From positions 1-64,000 of the forward strand of contig CACKNR010000005.1 of NCBI GenBank assembly GCA_902601545.1: 64,000 nt of DNA, read 5' to 3'. The stretch's first letter is position 1. Every line of letters begins with the position of its first letter. The translations under genes were made by a program, and so were the position numbers. A model generated the notes under the pieces. That model searched no databases. It was given only the letters and a program-made list of their open reading frames with translations, and was not told the DNA's origin. Source of the stretch: an uncultured Pelagibacteraceae bacterium (GTDB lineage Bacteria; Pseudomonadota; Alphaproteobacteria; Pelagibacterales; Pelagibacteraceae). Below, in pieces: positions 33,282 through 43,277 of this stretch.

Positions 33282-33998
33282 ATGATCATTAAACTTGTGT
33301 TTGCTTTTGGGGCTGGATTTATAAGTTTTCTCACCCCTTGCGTACTTCCAATTATACCAGGTTATATTTCATATATTACTGGAAAAGATTTAGGGGAAAT
33401 AGACAAAGACAAATCAATAGTTTTGACTAAAACTATTCTTTTTTCACTTGGTTTCTCATTTGTTTTTATAACACTCGGAGCTGCTGCCTCTGCAATAGGA
33501 AATGTGCTTCTTTTCTTTTCAAATGAATTACGAATTGTTGCAGGATTAATAATTATTATTTTTTCATTACAAATGTTAGGTTTTTTAAATTTTTCTTTTT
33601 TAAATACTGAAAAAAGAATTCAAACTAATTCAAATTATAAAGATAATTATGCATTTCCTTTTATAGTTGGTGCGGCTTTTGCATTTGGTTGGACACCTTG
33701 CATTGGTCCGGTTTTAGGATCTATAATTGCTTTGTCTGCTACTGAGGCTACAATTAGTAAAGGAATTTTATTATTATCATTTTATTCTTTAGGTTTAGCT
33801 ATCCCATTTATATTATCCGGATACTACATGAGTAGATTTCTAAATTCTAAAAAAGGTTTTGGAAAATATTATGGAACTATTACAAAATCTGGCGGAGCCA
33901 TTCTTTTAATTACTGGCATCTTGATTACTACAAATTATATTCAAGTTATAAGTTATTATATTTTGACGACCTTTCCAATTCTCGCTAAAGTTGGTTAA
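33282..33998 (+). CDS. ccdA: cytochrome c biogenesis protein CcdA
   Basis: FGAGFISFLTPCVLPIIPGYISYITG; FGWTPCIGPVLGSIIALS. Confidence 0.92.
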   Translation: MIIKLVFAFGAGFISFLTPCVLPIIPGYISYITGKDLGEIDKDKSIVLTKTILFSLGFSFVFITLGAAASAIGNVLLFFSNELRIVAGLIIIIFSLQMLGFLNFSFLNTEKRIQTNSNYKDNYAFPFIVGAAFAFGWTPCIGPVLGSIIALSATEATISKGILLLSFYSLGLAIPFILSGYYMSRFLNSKKGFGKYYGTITKSGGAILLITGILITTNYIQVISYYILTTFPILAKVG

Positions 33999-34900
33999 TG
34001 AGCGAAATAACAGTCTTAGGAATTTTTGTTGCTGACATAAGTTTTTCTGGACCCAAAATTCCATCAATAGGTGAAACTATTTTGGGAAAAAAATATAACG
34101 TAGGTCCAGGAGGAAAAGGTTGCAATCAAGCCATAGCAATTGCGAGACTTGGCGGAAATACAAACTTTATAAGTAAAATTGGTAAAGATGCATACGGAGA
34201 GTTAGCTCTTAAAACTCTTGAAAAAAATAAAATTTCTACAGAAAATATAATTCAAGATGGCAATCAACAAACTGGCGTAGCAGGAATTTTAGTTGATCAA
34301 AATACTGGAAAAAATGCAATCAATGTAATTGTAGGCGCCCCAAGTTCTTTGAGAATAAGTGAAATTGAAAAACAAATTAATTTAATAAAAAGATCAAAAA
34401 TTTTTTTAACTCAATTAGAGGTTCCTAAAGACGTGACCTTACATTGTTTGAAAACTGCTAAAGAAAATGGGTGTATTACTATTTTAAATCCTGCACCAGC
34501 ATCTGAAATTTCAAAAGAGTTTTATAATAATATCGATATTTTTACGCCTAATGAAACCGAGGCCGAATTTTATACTGGAATAAAGATTGTTAGCGAGAAA
34601 GAGGCAAAGCAGGCAGCAGATAAACTTTTAAATTTAGGAATTAAAAAAGTAATAATAACTCTTGGAGAAAAAGGGCTCTTTTATTCTGATGGAAAAGATG
34701 AAACTTACTTAAAAGCCAGTACAGTAAAAGCTATTGATACTACTGGCGCAGGAGATGCTTTTAATGGGGGTTTAGCTTTTGGGTTATCTAAAGAAAAACC
34801 AATAAAAGAGTGTTTAGAATTAGCAAATAAAGTTGCTGGAATTTCCACAACAAAACTCGGCGCAGGCGATGCTATGCCGTTTTTAAAAGATATAAATTAA
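33998..34900 (+). CDS. rbsK: ribokinase / PfkB family carbohydrate kinase
   Basis: GGKGCNQAIAIARLGG; DTTGAGDAFNGGLAFGLS. Confidence 0.85.
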   Translation: MSEITVLGIFVADISFSGPKIPSIGETILGKKYNVGPGGKGCNQAIAIARLGGNTNFISKIGKDAYGELALKTLEKNKISTENIIQDGNQQTGVAGILVDQNTGKNAINVIVGAPSSLRISEIEKQINLIKRSKIFLTQLEVPKDVTLHCLKTAKENGCITILNPAPASEISKEFYNNIDIFTPNETEAEFYTGIKIVSEKEAKQAADKLLNLGIKKVIITLGEKGLFYSDGKDETYLKASTVKAIDTTGAGDAFNGGLAFGLSKEKPIKECLELANKVAGISTTKLGAGDAMPFLKDIN

Positions 34901-35151
34901 GTTAAAAGCTTATCTAATTCTCCGTTTCGATTAGCTTCTTGAAGCTTATCATTACCACCAATGTAATGATCACCGATAAAAATTTGAGGAATGGTTCTTG
35001 CGCCATTTGTTCTTTGTAACATTTCTTTTGCGTTAGCTGGATCTGCCCAAATATCAATTTCTTCAATTTCAACATTTTTTGTTTTTAATAACGCTTTGGC
35101 TGCTGCACAAAATGAGCATGGATTGCCAGTATACATTGTGACTTTTTTCAT
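34897..35151 (-). CDS. grxC: glutaredoxin 3
   Basis: MYTGNPCSFCAAAKALL; RTIPQIFIGDHYIGGNDKL. Confidence 0.9.
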   Translation of the reverse strand: MKKVTMYTGNPCSFCAAAKALLKTKNVEIEEIDIWADPANAKEMLQRTNGARTIPQIFIGDHYIGGNDKLQEANRNGELDKLLT

Positions 35152-35239
35152 AATTAATATATATCAGTTAATTTTATTTTCTTTTAATTTTTTTTCTCAA
35201 GTTTAAGTTTTTAAAGCTAAAAAATATGTATCTTATAAA

Positions 35240-36442
35240 TTAACCCCAGTAACATGAACCAATAATGTTGTAATCGCCACCTGGTATTATGGGATCCTTA
35301 GGTCTTTTAAAATAATATGTTTCAATTATTTCAGGAAAATTTTCGCTGAATACTTGCTTGATAGGATATAGCCATGACATATTTCTATCTCCAGTACTGT
35401 TTTCTGACCACATCCATTTTATATTTTGTTTTTCTTTATATTTTTTAAAATTTTTAGGAAGAGTTGCAAACATTCTATCATACTCAAATTCGTTATATCT
35501 TACCTCTAATAATTTTTCTCTTGCATCTGGTTGATTTAATGAATTTATCAAAATCCAATTAACAGTTTCCTGAACAGTAGCTTTAGATTTACCATGTTTC
35601 TCTGTATAGAAATCAAATTCTGGACTCATTATTGATGCGTAAAGAGCTAGTGGTCCTACTGCTGTCATTCCGTATCTAAGTCTTTCTTTTCTTTCCCAAG
35701 CCTTTTTACACCATCTACATTTCCATGCACCGTTTTCTCCAAATCCAATTAGAGCATTTTTAAAATATTTATAAGATAATTTAAATGCCTCTTCATTATC
35801 AGTCACAATAGACCAAACCCCATATGTATAAGCTTTCATAGCTTGGCGATCATTTGCAGTATCTTTTGAGGATGTATTATCTTTTAGTTTCTTATTTGCT
35901 TCAAAAAGCTTATTCCCGTATTCCACCAATTGATTAATTTTGATCTGATCAATCTTATATTGTCTTGAGACATCTATTAAATAACCTATAGAAGCGAGAT
36001 AAACGTATTGTTGTCTTGATGGTTCGTTTAATTTACAATTACCACCTTTGTAAGAGTAACATTTTCTTTTTATAAAAGCATTGAGTTTTGCTAGTTCAAT
36101 ATACTCGTCCACAAGCCTCTCCAATTTTTTTTTGTATCTTGGAGTTCTACTATCTTTAGGGCCACCTTTACTTAAAATAAATGAAATTCTTTTAGTAGCG
36201 TTTATATAAATTAAATGTGAATTATCAGAGTAATAGCGTTTTGCCTTTTCCTCTTTGGTCAACTTTAAGTTATATAGATCAACTAAATTTCCAATAGGTT
36301 CTGCAGACATACAACCATTTTTTGATACTTTGTTTAAATTGAATAAATTCTTATTTTTAAAATCAGGTTTAGATAATTCTTGAGTATGGGAAGTAGAAAT
36401 AATTAATATATATGAAAGTATAATATAAATTAATTTCATCAA
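35240..36442 (-). CDS. secreted protein of unknown function (possibly alginate-lyase-like helical fold, speculative)
   Basis: Signal peptide-like N-terminus; CRWCKKAWERKERLRYGMTAVGPLALYA; no firm family match by eye. Confidence 0.5.
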   Translation of the reverse strand: MMKLIYIILSYILIISTSHTQELSKPDFKNKNLFNLNKVSKNGCMSAEPIGNLVDLYNLKLTKEEKAKRYYSDNSHLIYINATKRISFILSKGGPKDSRTPRYKKKLERLVDEYIELAKLNAFIKRKCYSYKGGNCKLNEPSRQQYVYLASIGYLIDVSRQYKIDQIKINQLVEYGNKLFEANKKLKDNTSSKDTANDRQAMKAYTYGVWSIVTDNEEAFKLSYKYFKNALIGFGENGAWKCRWCKKAWERKERLRYGMTAVGPLALYASIMSPEFDFYTEKHGKSKATVQETVNWILINSLNQPDAREKLLEVRYNEFEYDRMFATLPKNFKKYKEKQNIKWMWSENSTGDRNMSWLYPIKQVFSENFPEIIETYYFKRPKDPIIPGGDYNIIGSCYWG

Positions 36443-36738
36443 ATTAATATATCAGTTATTTTTATTTTTTCTCTTAGTTTTTTTCTGCCTAATTGAAACT
36501 TTTTTCTATGTTTGATGCTAGTATTATGTACCCTTTTTCTCCATAGTCTAAAAGCACTTGGTTTTAAATTTTTTCTCATTATCTTAATAACTTGTGACTC
36601 ATTTTTTCCAGTTTTTTCTTTTATTTCTTCAAAAGTAATCCTATCTGCCCATGCAGCCCAAATAATCCAATTATCATCCTTTTCTTTTGGCTCAGGGTTT
36701 TTAACTCTTGTTTGAGGGATAAAACTTTTTTTCTTCAT
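36439..36738 (-). CDS. TIGR03643/DUF2805 family protein
   Basis: NWIIWAAWADRITFEEIKEKTGKNESQVIKIMRKNLKPSAFRLWRKRV. Confidence 0.8.
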   Translation of the reverse strand: MKKKSFIPQTRVKNPEPKEKDDNWIIWAAWADRITFEEIKEKTGKNESQVIKIMRKNLKPSAFRLWRKRVHNTSIKHRKKFQLGRKKLREKIKITDILI

Positions 36739-36751
36739 AAATTTATATATA

Positions 36752-37378
36752 GTGACTAATCAAATGTTTCCAACAGACTATATAATATTTTTACAAATCA
36801 TTTTATTTTTATTTATTTCTCCAGGTCCGCCTAGGGTTGTAATAGTTTCACACACATTGAATTATGGATTAAGTAGATCTGTTTGGACTGCTTTGGGAGA
36901 TATATCTGCAAATACTATCCAAGCTATTTTAGTAGTTTTTTTAATTGGTTCTTTTTTAAGTGATAACCCTCAAGTTCTTTATTATTTAAAATGGGCGGGA
37001 ATATTCTATATAGTTTATTTAGCTTATGACACTTTTACTTCTAAAATTAGAAGTTTTAATTCTAAAGATCAACATTTAAAATCACCACTATCGTTTTATA
37101 AAGATGGACTGTTAGTTGCAGGTTTAAGCCCAAAAGCACTTTTATTCTTTGGAACAATTTTTCCAACATTTATTAACTTTGGATCAAATATAATTTCACA
37201 GTTTTTAATATTATTAATTACATATGTTGTTTTAGATTTTTTAACGTTAATGATTTATGGATTGGCAGCTGAAAAAATTTCAGTATGGTTGAGAAGTAAA
37301 CCAAAGCTATTAAATACAATTTCTGCGTGTGTTCTTCTAATTTTAGCAGTTTACATTGCTGCGACACAGAATTTTTAA
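36752..37378 (+). CDS. LysE family translocator
   Basis: FISPGPPRVVIVSHTLNYGLSRSVWTALGDISANT. Confidence 0.82.
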   Translation: MTNQMFPTDYIIFLQIILFLFISPGPPRVVIVSHTLNYGLSRSVWTALGDISANTIQAILVVFLIGSFLSDNPQVLYYLKWAGIFYIVYLAYDTFTSKIRSFNSKDQHLKSPLSFYKDGLLVAGLSPKALLFFGTIFPTFINFGSNIISQFLILLITYVVLDFLTLMIYGLAAEKISVWLRSKPKLLNTISACVLLILAVYIAATQNF

Positions 37379-37456
37379 TCACTTCTTACTGTTGTCAAAA
37401 TCTCTATTTCTTGTTTTAATTAATCATTAATTAATTAATTAACAAGAAGGGAAATA

Positions 37457-38698
37457 ATGAATAAAATAGCAAAACTATTTGTTACATTTATTTCAGCAAT
37501 AACTTTAGCACTTGTTTCTTTTACTTCTTCTTTTGCAAAAGTAGAAGGTGAATACATTGTGTTAGGTTCTGCAATATCTCTTACAGGTAAATACTCTTCA
37601 AATGGCGTTCATACTCAAAATGGTTACAACATGGCCGTTGAAAGAATTAACAAAATGGGTGGAGTAGAAGTACAAGGTAAGAAATATAAGTTTGAGATCA
37701 TTTACTATGATGATGAGTCAAACCCAAAAAGAGCCGCTCAGTTAGCTGAAAGACTAATTAAACAAGATGGCGTTCATTACATGCTTGGACCATACAGTTC
37801 AGGTTTAACGAAAGCCATTGCACCAGTAACCGAGAAATATAAAATTCCTATGGTTGAAGCGAATGGTGCATCTAGATCTTTATTTACTAAAGGATACAAA
37901 TATTTGTTCGCGGTGTTATCACCAGCTAACCAATACCTTGAAGTAGCTATAGATTTAGCGGTAGAAAAAAACGGTGGTAAAGGAGTAAAAATTGCTCAAG
38001 CATTTGAACAAGATGCTTTCTCACAAGACGTGAGACTTGGTATTTTAGATGCAGCGAAAAGAACTGGATCTGAGATCATCATCGATGACAAACTACCAAA
38101 AGAACTTAACGATATGGCAGCTACATTGGCTAAAGTAAAAGCTGTTAAGCCAGATGTACTTGTTGTATCAGGTCACACAAAAGGTGCATTAACTGCAATC
38201 AGACAAATTTCTGAAATGAAAGTTGATGTTCCTATGTTAGCGATGACACACTGTGATGCTGCAAAACTTTCTAAACAACACGGAAAGAAATCAGAATTCG
38301 CATTGTGTGCTTCTCAGTGGCACAAAAATTTATCTTACAAAGATAAATTCTTTGGCTCTGGTAAGAAATACGCTAAAGACTTCCAAAAAGAATTTGGATA
38401 TGACCCGCCATATCAATCAGCAGAGTCTTCTGCAGCATTGTTAGTGTTTAAAGATGCGTTCGAAAGAGCAAATTCTTTTGACAGAGATGCAGTTAGAGAT
38501 GCGCTAGTTGATACAGAAATGCAAACTTTCTATGGAAACATTAAATTTGGACCTGGTGGCCAAAACGTTGCTAAGCCAATGATCTTGTTCCAAGTAAGAT
38601 GTAAAGGCGATGATTGTGAGAATAGAGTAGTAGCTCCAACAAAATGGGCTTCTGATAAGTTCTATCATCCAATCCCGAAATGGTCTGAAAGAAGCTAA
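37457..38698 (+). CDS. branched-chain/other amino-acid ABC transporter substrate-binding protein
   Basis: Signal peptide; AISLTGKYSSNGVHTQNGYNMAVERINKMGG; followed by LivHMGF-type components. Confidence 0.88.
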   Translation: MNKIAKLFVTFISAITLALVSFTSSFAKVEGEYIVLGSAISLTGKYSSNGVHTQNGYNMAVERINKMGGVEVQGKKYKFEIIYYDDESNPKRAAQLAERLIKQDGVHYMLGPYSSGLTKAIAPVTEKYKIPMVEANGASRSLFTKGYKYLFAVLSPANQYLEVAIDLAVEKNGGKGVKIAQAFEQDAFSQDVRLGILDAAKRTGSEIIIDDKLPKELNDMAATLAKVKAVKPDVLVVSGHTKGALTAIRQISEMKVDVPMLAMTHCDAAKLSKQHGKKSEFALCASQWHKNLSYKDKFFGSGKKYAKDFQKEFGYDPPYQSAESSAALLVFKDAFERANSFDRDAVRDALVDTEMQTFYGNIKFGPGGQNVAKPMILFQVRCKGDDCENRVVAPTKWASDKFYHPIPKWSERS

Positions 38699-38718
38699 TA
38701 ACTTCTGAATAATTTGAA

Positions 38719-38753
38719 AAGCCCCTAGTTTTCTAGGGGCTTTTCTTTTATAA
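38719..38753 (+). terminator. hairpin terminator/attenuator between the substrate-binding protein and livH
   Basis: AAAAGCCCCTAG-TTTT-CTAGGGGCTTTTCTTTT. Confidence 0.88.
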
Positions 38754-38766
38754 GTTTTGAAATTTT

Positions 38767-39660
38767 ATGGACTTTCTTATTTTTAAAGCTCCAATGTTAA
38801 TGGTCCAGGCATCACTGGATGGAATTCTTTTAGGTATATTATTTGCTTTGATCGCATACGGTATGGCTCTTCAATGGGGTGTAATGAACATAATCAATAT
38901 TGCACAAGGTGATTTAGTTATTCTTGGGGGCTATATTGCATACACTATTTATCTTTGGGGAATTCATCCTGCTTGGGGAGTTATTATTTCTCCAATTATA
39001 ATGTTTTTTGTTGGATGGGGACTTTATAAACTTGTAATAAATAAAGTTGTAGACCGAGACTTATTTATTTCTATTTTAGCAACTTTTGGAATAGCTATTG
39101 TTTTCCAACAATTAATGAATTTTATTTTCGGTGCAGACGTAGTTGTTGCACAGTCTGAATACGGAACAACAATGTTATTTGATAATTCAGTAACCTTACC
39201 GAATTCAAAAATATTTTCTGCTTTTATCAGCGTATTATACGCAATAGCTCTAGTTATTTACATGAAGAAATCTAAACTTGGACGAGCTATAAGAGCTACA
39301 GCACAAAATGCAAGAGCTGCAAAAATACTAGGTGTAGATACTGAAAAAGTTTATGCTGCAACGTTTGGAATAAACGCTGCGCTATGTGGAATTGCAGGAG
39401 CTTTAATTTCAATAACTCTAACACTTCACCCTTATGTGGGGCTTCCATATACAGTAAGATCTTTTATGATAGTTATTGTTGCAGGCCTTGGAAATTTACC
39501 TGCAGTAGCGGTTTCAGGTATGGGACTAGGTCTTTTTGAGGAATTTGCTGATTATATTTTAGGAACAGAATTTAGAATCGGCGCAGTATTTCTACTACTA
39601 GTCTTAATATTAGTTTACAGAAGATTTAAACTTTCAAGAAAAAGGGAATATTTGAAATAA
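38767..39660 (+). CDS. livH: ABC transporter permease (LivH type)
   Basis: MDFLIFKAPMLMVQASLDGILLGILFALIAYGMALQWGVMNIINIAQGDLVILGG. Confidence 0.88.
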   Translation: MDFLIFKAPMLMVQASLDGILLGILFALIAYGMALQWGVMNIINIAQGDLVILGGYIAYTIYLWGIHPAWGVIISPIIMFFVGWGLYKLVINKVVDRDLFISILATFGIAIVFQQLMNFIFGADVVVAQSEYGTTMLFDNSVTLPNSKIFSAFISVLYAIALVIYMKKSKLGRAIRATAQNARAAKILGVDTEKVYAATFGINAALCGIAGALISITLTLHPYVGLPYTVRSFMIVIVAGLGNLPAVAVSGMGLGLFEEFADYILGTEFRIGAVFLLLVLILVYRRFKLSRKREYLK

Positions 39661-40725
39661 ATGGAAAAAGTAAAACAAAAAGATTTAATCTTATATTCCG
39701 GCTTAATTATATTAGGTTTAGCCGCGCCTTATTTATTTTCTGCTTTTAAAGTTCAGCTTACATATCTTTGTGTATTAATCGTTCTAGCAATGACATGGAA
39801 TTTACAAGGTGGAGAGATGGGCTATAACACTTTTGGAAATATTCTTTTCTATGGTCTTGGAATGTACTTAACCGCCTCAGTTCAGGTTGGCATGTTTTTT
39901 CCATTAGCAGAATGGACCGAAAGTGGTGGAGAAAAAACATTTGTCCATACCACAACGCAATATTTTCAAGGAATAGGTGTCGGATTATTGGTTGCAGCAA
40001 TTATTCCAACTATTATAGCAGGTGCGATAGGTTACGCTATATTAGGTTTGAGAGGTCATTACTTTGCTATTTGTACTTTAGGCCTAGGTATCGCTGCAGG
40101 TGAGATAGCAGGAGGTATAGAAATTATTGGAGCTGGTCAAGGTTTTACTACGCCACCTTTTCCTGCAGAAATAGTTGATGCCGAAGCCAGAGGAAAATTT
40201 TTCTATTTTTTAAGTTTTGCATTATTAATCGGAACATTTGTTTTTGTTAAATACATTTACGGTTCCAGATTTAGATTAATTTTAAATGCTATAAGAGACA
40301 ATGAAGATAAAGCAGAAGCAATGGGTATTCAAACTATGAAATATAAAATTGTTGGTTGGATGTGTTCTGCATTCTTCTGTGGTCTTGCAGGTGGAATTAT
40401 GGGCGGACTAATTGGGTATATAGACTCAACTGATGTTGCTTTTGACGGAAGAGAGATGGGAGTATTCATGGTTCTTATGGCAATTCTTGGTGGAAAAGGA
40501 ACTTTGTGGGGCCCAGTAATTGGTGCAACTTTATTCCATTTCTTCAAAGAAGGACTATGGACGTTAATTCTAGGCTGGCAGTATGTTGCGCTTGGAGTTT
40601 TAATTGTTGTAATAGTAGTTTATTTCCCAGAGGGATTAATGGGTTGGTTGCGAGAAAAATACCCCGAAAGATTTGGTGAAGTGATAGATGAAAAAGATCG
40701 TAAAGCACAGGTAGAATTAAAATGA
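39661..40725 (+). CDS. livM: ABC transporter permease (LivM type)
   Basis: LivM-like TM pattern; LRGHYFAICTLGLG; adjacent to livH. Confidence 0.88.
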   Translation: MEKVKQKDLILYSGLIILGLAAPYLFSAFKVQLTYLCVLIVLAMTWNLQGGEMGYNTFGNILFYGLGMYLTASVQVGMFFPLAEWTESGGEKTFVHTTTQYFQGIGVGLLVAAIIPTIIAGAIGYAILGLRGHYFAICTLGLGIAAGEIAGGIEIIGAGQGFTTPPFPAEIVDAEARGKFFYFLSFALLIGTFVFVKYIYGSRFRLILNAIRDNEDKAEAMGIQTMKYKIVGWMCSAFFCGLAGGIMGGLIGYIDSTDVAFDGREMGVFMVLMAILGGKGTLWGPVIGATLFHFFKEGLWTLILGWQYVALGVLIVVIVVYFPEGLMGWLREKYPERFGEVIDEKDRKAQVELK

Positions 40726-41456
40726 GTATTTTACAAGTTAAAAATGTGAGTAAATCTTTTGGCGGCGTTCAAGCTAACGTCGACATTTCTGTTTCGGTAG
40801 AACAGGGATCTATAGTTGGCTTAATAGGACCTAACGGTTCAGGTAAAACTACTTTATTTAATTCTATTGTTGGAACTCATCCGATTGATAAAGGATCAAT
40901 TGTTTTTGATAATACAGAAGTTTCAGAAATGCCTGTGCCAGCTGTCGCCAAACTTGGTTTGTTAAGAACCTTTCAACAAACAAGAATTTATTCAAAACTT
41001 AATTGTGTAGAAAATATGCTTATAAGTCATAAAGCAAGTGACTCTGGATTTATTTTTGCAAAAGTACCTGTTGAACTTACTGAGAAAGCAGAAAATATTT
41101 TAAACTTTGTAGGTCTTTATCAAAAAAGAAATTTGAGAGCAGGCGATTTATCATTTGGACAGCAAAAATTACTAGAATTAGCAATGGCTTTGATGAATGA
41201 GCCTAAAATGCTTTTATTAGACGAGCCTACAGCTGGAATTAATCCAACTTTAATTAACGGAATTATCGATAGATTAATTAAAATAAATAAAGATTATGGA
41301 ATTACTTTATTAGTCATAGAGCACAATATGAAAGTAATTATGAGTTTAGCACAAAAAATCTTCTGTTTAGCACACGGTAAAATGTTAGCAGAGGGTTCTC
41401 CAGATCAAATTAAGAATGATAAGCGAGTAGTTGATGCTTATTTAGGAGCGCAGTAA
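40722..41456 (+). CDS. livG: ABC transporter ATP-binding protein (LivG type)
   Basis: GLIGPNGSGKTTLFNSI; LSFGQQKLLELAMALMNEPKMLLLDEPTAGINP. Confidence 0.9.
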   Translation: MSILQVKNVSKSFGGVQANVDISVSVEQGSIVGLIGPNGSGKTTLFNSIVGTHPIDKGSIVFDNTEVSEMPVPAVAKLGLLRTFQQTRIYSKLNCVENMLISHKASDSGFIFAKVPVELTEKAENILNFVGLYQKRNLRAGDLSFGQQKLLELAMALMNEPKMLLLDEPTAGINPTLINGIIDRLIKINKDYGITLLVIEHNMKVIMSLAQKIFCLAHGKMLAEGSPDQIKNDKRVVDAYLGAQ

Positions 41457-42241
41457 TGGCAAATCAATATGATGTTTTAGGTAAAGCACCTGGTTTAGAA
41501 GACTTAAATAAATTATCTCCAAGTGATGTTCATCTAACCATAAGAGGCCTAAATGCTGGCTATGGAAAAATGGAGATACTGCATAATTTTGACTTAACAG
41601 TTAGTAAGGCCCAATCCTTATGTTTAATAGGACCTAACGGTGCGGGAAAGTCTACAATACTTCATTCTATTTATGGTTTTACAAATATTTTTGACGGAAA
41701 AATTGAATTAGAAGGAAATGAAATTACGACATTAACTCCTGCAGAGAAGCTTAGTAAAGTGGGCATAGCTTATATCTTACAAGATAACTCAGTATTTCCT
41801 GATATGACTGTTGAGGAAAATCTTTTAATGGGTGGATACATTAAAGATAAACAGGACGAAGCTTACGAGGAAGCTGAGAGAATTTTTCAAAAATATGAGA
41901 GATTAAGAAATAGACGAAATCAACCTGCAAAAGTTTTATCAGGTGGTGAGAGAAGATTATTAGAAATTTCAAGAGCATTAGTTATGAAACCATCAGTTTT
42001 ATTAGTCGATGAACCATCAATTGGTTTGGAACCAAAATATATTAATATGGTTTTTGAAATTTTAGAGGATCTTCAAAAAGCAGAGAAGAAAACAATAATA
42101 CTTGTAGAACAAAACGCAAAAAAAGGTTTAGAGTTTGCAGATATAGGTTACGTTTTAGTGTCTGGCCAAACAGCTATTGCGGGCAAAGGCGATGATCTTT
42201 TAAAAAATCCAGACGTAGGAAGATTATTCCTTGGTGGATGA
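41456..42241 (+). CDS. livF: ABC transporter ATP-binding protein (LivF type)
   Basis: CLIGPNGAGKSTILHSIYG; LSGGERRLLEISRALVMKPSVLLVDEPSIGLEP. Confidence 0.9.
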   Translation: MANQYDVLGKAPGLEDLNKLSPSDVHLTIRGLNAGYGKMEILHNFDLTVSKAQSLCLIGPNGAGKSTILHSIYGFTNIFDGKIELEGNEITTLTPAEKLSKVGIAYILQDNSVFPDMTVEENLLMGGYIKDKQDEAYEEAERIFQKYERLRNRRNQPAKVLSGGERRLLEISRALVMKPSVLLVDEPSIGLEPKYINMVFEILEDLQKAEKKTIILVEQNAKKGLEFADIGYVLVSGQTAIAGKGDDLLKNPDVGRLFLGG

Positions 42242-42942
42242 TTAACTCACAAGCTTTCTTTACAGGTTTAAAATCTTTAAAAGGTGCAAGAAGTCCAGCG
42301 TTACCTTTGGCGGCTTGTTTTGTCGCTTTAGGAGCTTTACTGAAAGATGCTGGCTTTAACATTCAACAGAGTGCAGCCTCAAGTTTTTTTACATACGCAT
42401 TACCTGGACAATTAGTAATGGCAGAGTCATTATTATTAGGCGCATCTATAGTAAATATTTTTTTAGCAGTTTGGTTAGTTAACTTTAGACTTTATCCAAT
42501 GACAGTTTCTTTATTCCCTTTACTTGAGCATAAATCCCAACCTAAGTGGAAATATTATTTATCTTGTCATTTTCTTGCAGTTTCATCGTGGCTAATAGCC
42601 AAAGACGCATATAAAAAGATTAATGCAAAATATCGAATAGATTTTTGGATAGGTATTGGCACGGGAACTTGGTTAACAGCTGTTCTAATGACAGTTATCG
42701 GTTACCTAGCAGCAGATCTTTTAAATAAAGAAATGTTAATTGGATTGGCGATTGTAAATCCAATTTATTTTTTTTGTATGATGATAGGCGCCATGAAAAA
42801 CATAGCCATATCTATTTCGGTAATTTTAGGAACAACCTTAGGACCAGTTATTTATTTATTTTCTACTGAGTGGTCATTATTATTTGCTGGATTGATAGCA
42901 GGCACTATTGCTTATTTATTTGGAGAAAAAGATGGTAAGTAG
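42238..42942 (+). CDS. azlC: AzlC family ABC transporter permease/amino-acid exporter
   Basis: PLAACFVALGALLKDAGFNIQQSAASSFFTYALPGQLVMAESLLLGAS. Confidence 0.82.
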   Translation: MINSQAFFTGLKSLKGARSPALPLAACFVALGALLKDAGFNIQQSAASSFFTYALPGQLVMAESLLLGASIVNIFLAVWLVNFRLYPMTVSLFPLLEHKSQPKWKYYLSCHFLAVSSWLIAKDAYKKINAKYRIDFWIGIGTGTWLTAVLMTVIGYLAADLLNKEMLIGLAIVNPIYFFCMMIGAMKNIAISISVILGTTLGPVIYLFSTEWSLLFAGLIAGTIAYLFGEKDGK

Positions 42943-43258
42943 TCAAATTATAATTTTTGCTATTATAGCAACTTCAATTGCTACATATATATCTAGATTC
43001 ATGGGAGCGCTTACCTCAGAAAAAATAACTGTGAATTCGAAAATTTTTAAATGGTTTAATTGTGTTGCTTATTCAACTTTGGCAGCATTACTTGGAAGAA
43101 TGATAATATTTCCTGCTGGAGTTTTAGCTGAGTCAGAGCTTACAATTAGACTAATAGTATTCCTCACTTGCATTGCAATATTTATAATATCTAAAAAAAA
43201 CTTAGTAATACCTACGGTTACTTCTGCAATTTTACTAAGCTTTTTGACTAACATTTGA
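42908..43258 (+). CDS. azlD: AzlD family protein
   Basis: Small multi-TM ORF overlapping azlC end; TYISRFMGALTSEK, FNCVAYSTLAALLGRMI. Confidence 0.75.
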   Translation: MLIYLEKKMVSSQIIIFAIIATSIATYISRFMGALTSEKITVNSKIFKWFNCVAYSTLAALLGRMIIFPAGVLAESELTIRLIVFLTCIAIFIISKKNLVIPTVTSAILLSFLTNI

Positions 43259-43277
43259 TTTATGGTAAAATTACAAA

